DNA from: SZUA-368 sp028533045 | GTDB taxonomy: Bacteria > Spirochaetota > Spirochaetia > DSM-2461 | Reading direction: 5' to 3' | Assembly (NCBI GenBank): GCA_050031985.1 | Contig: JBNAIG010000014.1 | Span: forward strand, 1-64,000 | Length of the DNA: 64,000 bases | Shown here: positions 60,604 to 64,000 of the stretch, piece by piece | How the letters are laid out: each line of letters opens with the position of its first letter | How positions within the stretch are numbered: position 1 is the stretch's first letter | The notes under the pieces: generated by a model | Database searches by the model: none | What the model was told of the DNA's origin: nothing | Seen by the model: only the letters and a program-made list of their open reading frames with translations | Translations under genes and position numbers: made by a program

Positions 60604-61761
60604 CTAACGGGTATAAACGGGCTTGCCGTTGATGATGGTTTGGCGGACTTCTGAGGAGATTTCCAGGGGGTTGCCGGTCCAGAGGACGAGGTCTGCGTCT
60701 TTGCCCGGTTCGAGGCTGCCAATGCGGTCGTCGAGGCCCAGGATTTTGGCGGCGTTAATGGTGATGGCCTTGATGGCTTCCTCGAAGGGGAGGCCCGCTT
60801 TTTCGGCCAGGGCGGCGCAGAGATTCAGGTGTTGGATGGGGATCTCCGGGTGGTCCGTCATGAGGGCTACCAAAACGCCTGCTTCGTGGAGGACGGCGGG
60901 GGTGGTAAAGGATTTGTTCTTTAACTCGAACTTGCCCTGGAAGCCCATGGTGGGGCCCAGGATGGCCGGAGCGCCGGAGGCGGCTACCTGTTGGGGGATG
61001 AGGTGGCCTTCGGTGCAGTGGTCCAGGGTGAGTTTTAGGTCGAACTCTTTGGCAATTCTTATGGCGGTGAGGATATCATCGGCCCGGTGGGCATGGATTT
61101 TAAGGGGGATTTCTCCCCTAAGAACGGGCAGGAGGGCTTCCATTTTGATGTCATAGGGAATATAGCGGATGCAGTCTATCCCGTTGTTATTCTTTCTTTC
61201 CCCGTATTCCCGGGCGCGGTAGAGGGCTTCTCTGAGGAGGGCGGCGTTGCCCATGCGGGTCATGGGGGTCTGTTTGCGCTCGGCGTAAGTTTTTTTGACG
61301 TTTTCCCCAAAGGCGCACTTCATGGCCAGCGGTTCTTTAAGGAGCATTTCGTCTATGGCGATGCCGTGGGTTTTGATGACACAGAACTGGCCGCCTATGA
61401 CGTTCATGCTGCCCGGGCCGGAGGCGACGGTGGTGACTCCTCCTTCCAGGGCATCCCTAAAGGAGGCGTCCTGGGGGTTAATACCGTCCAGGCCGCGCAG
61501 GTGGGGGGTGATAGGGTCGGTGCCTTCGTTTACGTCTTTTTCGGTCATGGGGAGGCCCTGGCCGAAGAGGCCCAGGTGGGTATGGGGGTCGACAAATCCC
61601 GGGAGAACCCAACTACCTTCAGCGTCGATGACTTCTGTGCCTTCCGGGGCTTGAAGGTCGGTGCCGATCTCTTTAATCAGTTTGCCCTCAATCAGGATAT
61701 CTCCCCGGTCGTAGTCTTTGCCGGCGGCGCTTATGATTTTTCCGTTTTTGATTAATGTCAT
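60604..61761 (-). CDS. Amidohydrolase-superfamily metal-dependent hydrolase
   Basis: The 385-residue protein has 'VLPGFVDPHTHLG' (first metal pair), the later histidines in 'LKIHAHRADD' and 'LDHCTEGH', the Asp in 'ALMTDHPEIP', and the C-terminal 'GSLEPGKDADLVLWTGNP', all typical of imidazolonepropionase/dihydroorotase-like amidohydrolases. The substrate is unknown. It ends the minus-strand opp operon, so it may act on an imported peptide or related amide (inference). AAGGTGAGG precedes the ATG. Confidence 0.85.
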   Translation of the reverse strand: MTLIKNGKIISAAGKDYDRGDILIEGKLIKEIGTDLQAPEGTEVIDAEGSWVLPGFVDPHTHLGLFGQGLPMTEKDVNEGTDPITPHLRGLDGINPQDASFRDALEGGVTTVASGPGSMNVIGGQFCVIKTHGIAIDEMLLKEPLAMKCAFGENVKKTYAERKQTPMTRMGNAALLREALYRAREYGERKNNNGIDCIRYIPYDIKMEALLPVLRGEIPLKIHAHRADDILTAIRIAKEFDLKLTLDHCTEGHLIPQQVAASGAPAILGPTMGFQGKFELKNKSFTTPAVLHEAGVLVALMTDHPEIPIQHLNLCAALAEKAGLPFEEAIKAITINAAKILGLDDRIGSLEPGKDADLVLWTGNPLEISSEVRQTIINGKPVYTR

Positions 61762-61776
61762 GATCTTACCTCACCT

Positions 61777-61926
61777 TTATCCCAGTATATTCGCAAATAT
61801 CAATCCCGTCACCCAGAGGGCGGCCAGGGTGATGAGCAGTTTGGGGAGGACGATGCGAAAGATTGCCGCCGAGAGGGCAATCATGTCTTTAAAGCCCAGC
61901 CGGGCCGATTCCTTGTCTTCTTTCAC
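61777..61926 (-). CDS. Small single-span membrane protein (49 aa)
   Basis: A GTG start lies 1 nt after the oppF stop (TAGGGTG). The frame encodes 49 residues with a charged N-terminus (MKEDKESARLGFKDM) and one hydrophobic helix from about 16 to 47 ('LLITLAALWVTGLIFANI'), ending 15 bp before the amidohydrolase start. The tight packing and typical membrane-peptide pattern argue for a real gene, perhaps a transporter accessory peptide. Confidence 0.6.
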   Translation of the reverse strand: MKEDKESARLGFKDMIALSAAIFRIVLPKLLITLAALWVTGLIFANILG

Positions 61927-61927
61927 C

Positions 61928-62906
<979 letters not shown>

Positions 62907-62914
<8 letters not shown>

Positions 62915-63893
62915 TGTCCTTCCCTTTGCTGTAGAGCCAGCAGCGCACTTTGTGGTTTTCCGAGAGCTCTGTCAGCTCGGGCATTTTTTCCTTGCAGATG
63001 GGGAGGCACTCGCAGCAGCGGGGGGCGAAGGCGCAGCCCTTGGGCAGATTGGTCAAAGGGGGCACCATGCCGGAGATGCACTGGAGGCATTCGCCCTTTT
63101 GCACTTCGTTGACTCGGGAGGCGAAAAGCCCCTTGGTGTAGGGGTGTTTCATGTCGTCGAAAAGAGTCAGCACGTCGGCCTGTTCCACCACGCGGCCCGC
63201 GTACATGACCGCAACTTCGTCGGCCATTTCGGCTATCACTCCCAGGTCGTGGGTAATGAAGAGGCAGGACATGCCCGATTCGGCGGTGAGGCTCTTCATC
63301 AGTTCCAGTACCTGGGCCTGGATGGTTACGTCCAGGGCGGTGGTGGGCTCGTCGGCGATGAGGAGCTTGGGGTCGCAGCTCAGGGCCATGGCTATCATAA
63401 CCCTTTGGCGCATACCGCCGGAGAGCTGGTGGGGATGTTCGTCTATCACCTTCTCTGCCCGGGGGATGCGCACCTTTTTAAGCAGTTCGATGCACTTTTT
63501 GCGGTTCTCTTCGCCGGTGAGACCCTTGTGGAGGGCGAGGGATTCGCCGATCTGATCACCGATGGTAAAGACCGGGTTCAGGGCGGTCATGGGCTCCTGG
63601 AAGATCATGGCCATGTGGTTGCCCCGGATCTCCTGCATCTCCCCCTCGCTCAGGTCCAACAGGTTGCGTCCCTCAAAGAGGATCTCCCCCGAATCGATAA
63701 AGCCCTGCTTGGCCGGTAGGAGTCTCATTATAGAAAGGCTGGTAACGCTTTTGCCGCAGCCCGATTCTCCCACAACGCCCAGGGTTTGGCCCTTCTTGAT
63801 GGTCATATCCACCTGGTGAACGGCGGTCACCTTCCCTTCGGAGGTTTTGAAGGAGGTGGTCAGGTTATTCATTTCCAGTAAGTTATCAGTCAC
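62907..63893 (-). CDS. oppD: Oligopeptide ABC transporter ATP-binding protein OppD
   Basis: The 328-residue ATPase has Walker A 'GESGCGKSV', signature 'LSGGMRQRVMIAMAL', Walker B 'LLIADEPTTALD' and the C-terminal 'GCAFAPRCCECLPIC' cysteines. GTG start with GGGGGAA upstream. Together with OppF it powers the permease encoded just upstream. Peptide, nickel or other substrates are possible in this family; the substrate-binding protein is outside the window. Confidence 0.93.
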
Positions 63894-63902
63894 AATTCCC
63901 CC

Positions 63903-64000
63903 TTAACGCTTCAGCTTGGGATCAAAGGCGTCCCGCAGGCCGTCACCCAGAATATTAATGGACAGGATGGTGGTGAGTACCATGAGGCCCGGAGTGATCC
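63903..64000 (-). CDS. oppC: C-terminal end of an OppC/DppC-type permease
   Basis: The last 31 codons before the window edge read ITPGLMVLTTILSINILGDG then LRDAFDPKLKR. 'LGDGLRDAFDP' is the standard C-terminus of OppC/DppC permease subunits. It lies 9 bp ahead of oppD on the same strand, so it belongs to this operon. The rest of the gene is beyond the window. Confidence 0.85.
   Translation of the reverse strand, partial: ITPGLMVLTTILSINILGDGLRDAFDPKLKR

Overview
The window reads as a chromosome segment of a spirochaete, probably of the Treponema/Spirochaeta side of the phylum. Four things point there. The gene order rpmG-secE-nusG-rplKAJL-rpoBC-rpsL-rpsG matches one conserved treponemal block, and tuf-rpsJ...rplQ matches another. 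Many genes encode exported lipoproteins or putative outer-membrane barrels. RpoB has Asn at the position equivalent to E. coli Ser531, the residue linked to natural rifampicin resistance in Borrelia and Treponema. The WG-repeat, EI-PTS and RNase Y/YmdB/TlyA neighbourhoods also fit. The species cannot be named from sequence alone.

Layout. 1-6280: a mixed accessory block (YibE/F membrane protein, class III cyclase-like protein, DUF1697, an unusual HisI, a heptad-repeat membrane protein, a putative surface barrel, an RlmG-like rRNA methyltransferase). 6342-13018: nucleotide metabolism (purA, pyrC) mixed with a porin-like protein, a BFN/UVR protein coupled to a shortened DAP-decarboxylase-like protein, and a WG-repeat lipoprotein. 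13026-16322: histidine phosphatase, PRPP synthetase with an insertion, and an FGGY kinase. 16363-43118: a nearly continuous transcription/translation supercluster on the + strand: tRNA-Thr, rpmG, tRNA-Trp, secE, nusG, rplKAJL, rpoBC, rpsLG, tuf, S10-spc-alpha genes, secY, rpoA, rplQ. It ends at a strong terminator. fusA is absent between rpsG and tuf, where a 380-bp hairpin-rich spacer sits.

43132-49045: a sensor-like protein with 16 tandem ELDEV units, then rny, ymdB-like and tlyA behind a consensus promoter. 49203-52968: exported proteins (a trypsin-like protease joined to a C-terminal barrel-like region, two lipoproteins and a periplasmic protein). 53020-59473: GerMN protein divergent from ptsI, then der, a secreted NlpC/P60-like protein and a GH88 lipoprotein. 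59492-60582: a GxxExxY PD-(D/E)XK protein bracketed by six palindromic repeats of about 82 bp. 60604-64000: a minus-strand operon for oligopeptide ABC transport (oppC end, oppD, oppF), a 49-residue membrane peptide and an amidohydrolase.

The main leads are the GxxExxY gene with its two repeat arrays; the divergent gerMN/ptsI promoter pair, which shares one -35 element and seems to make leaderless transcripts in both directions; a possible attenuator before purA; the HisI with altered metal ligands; and the ELDEV repeat protein. All functional statements rest on reading motifs by eye; no searches were run.
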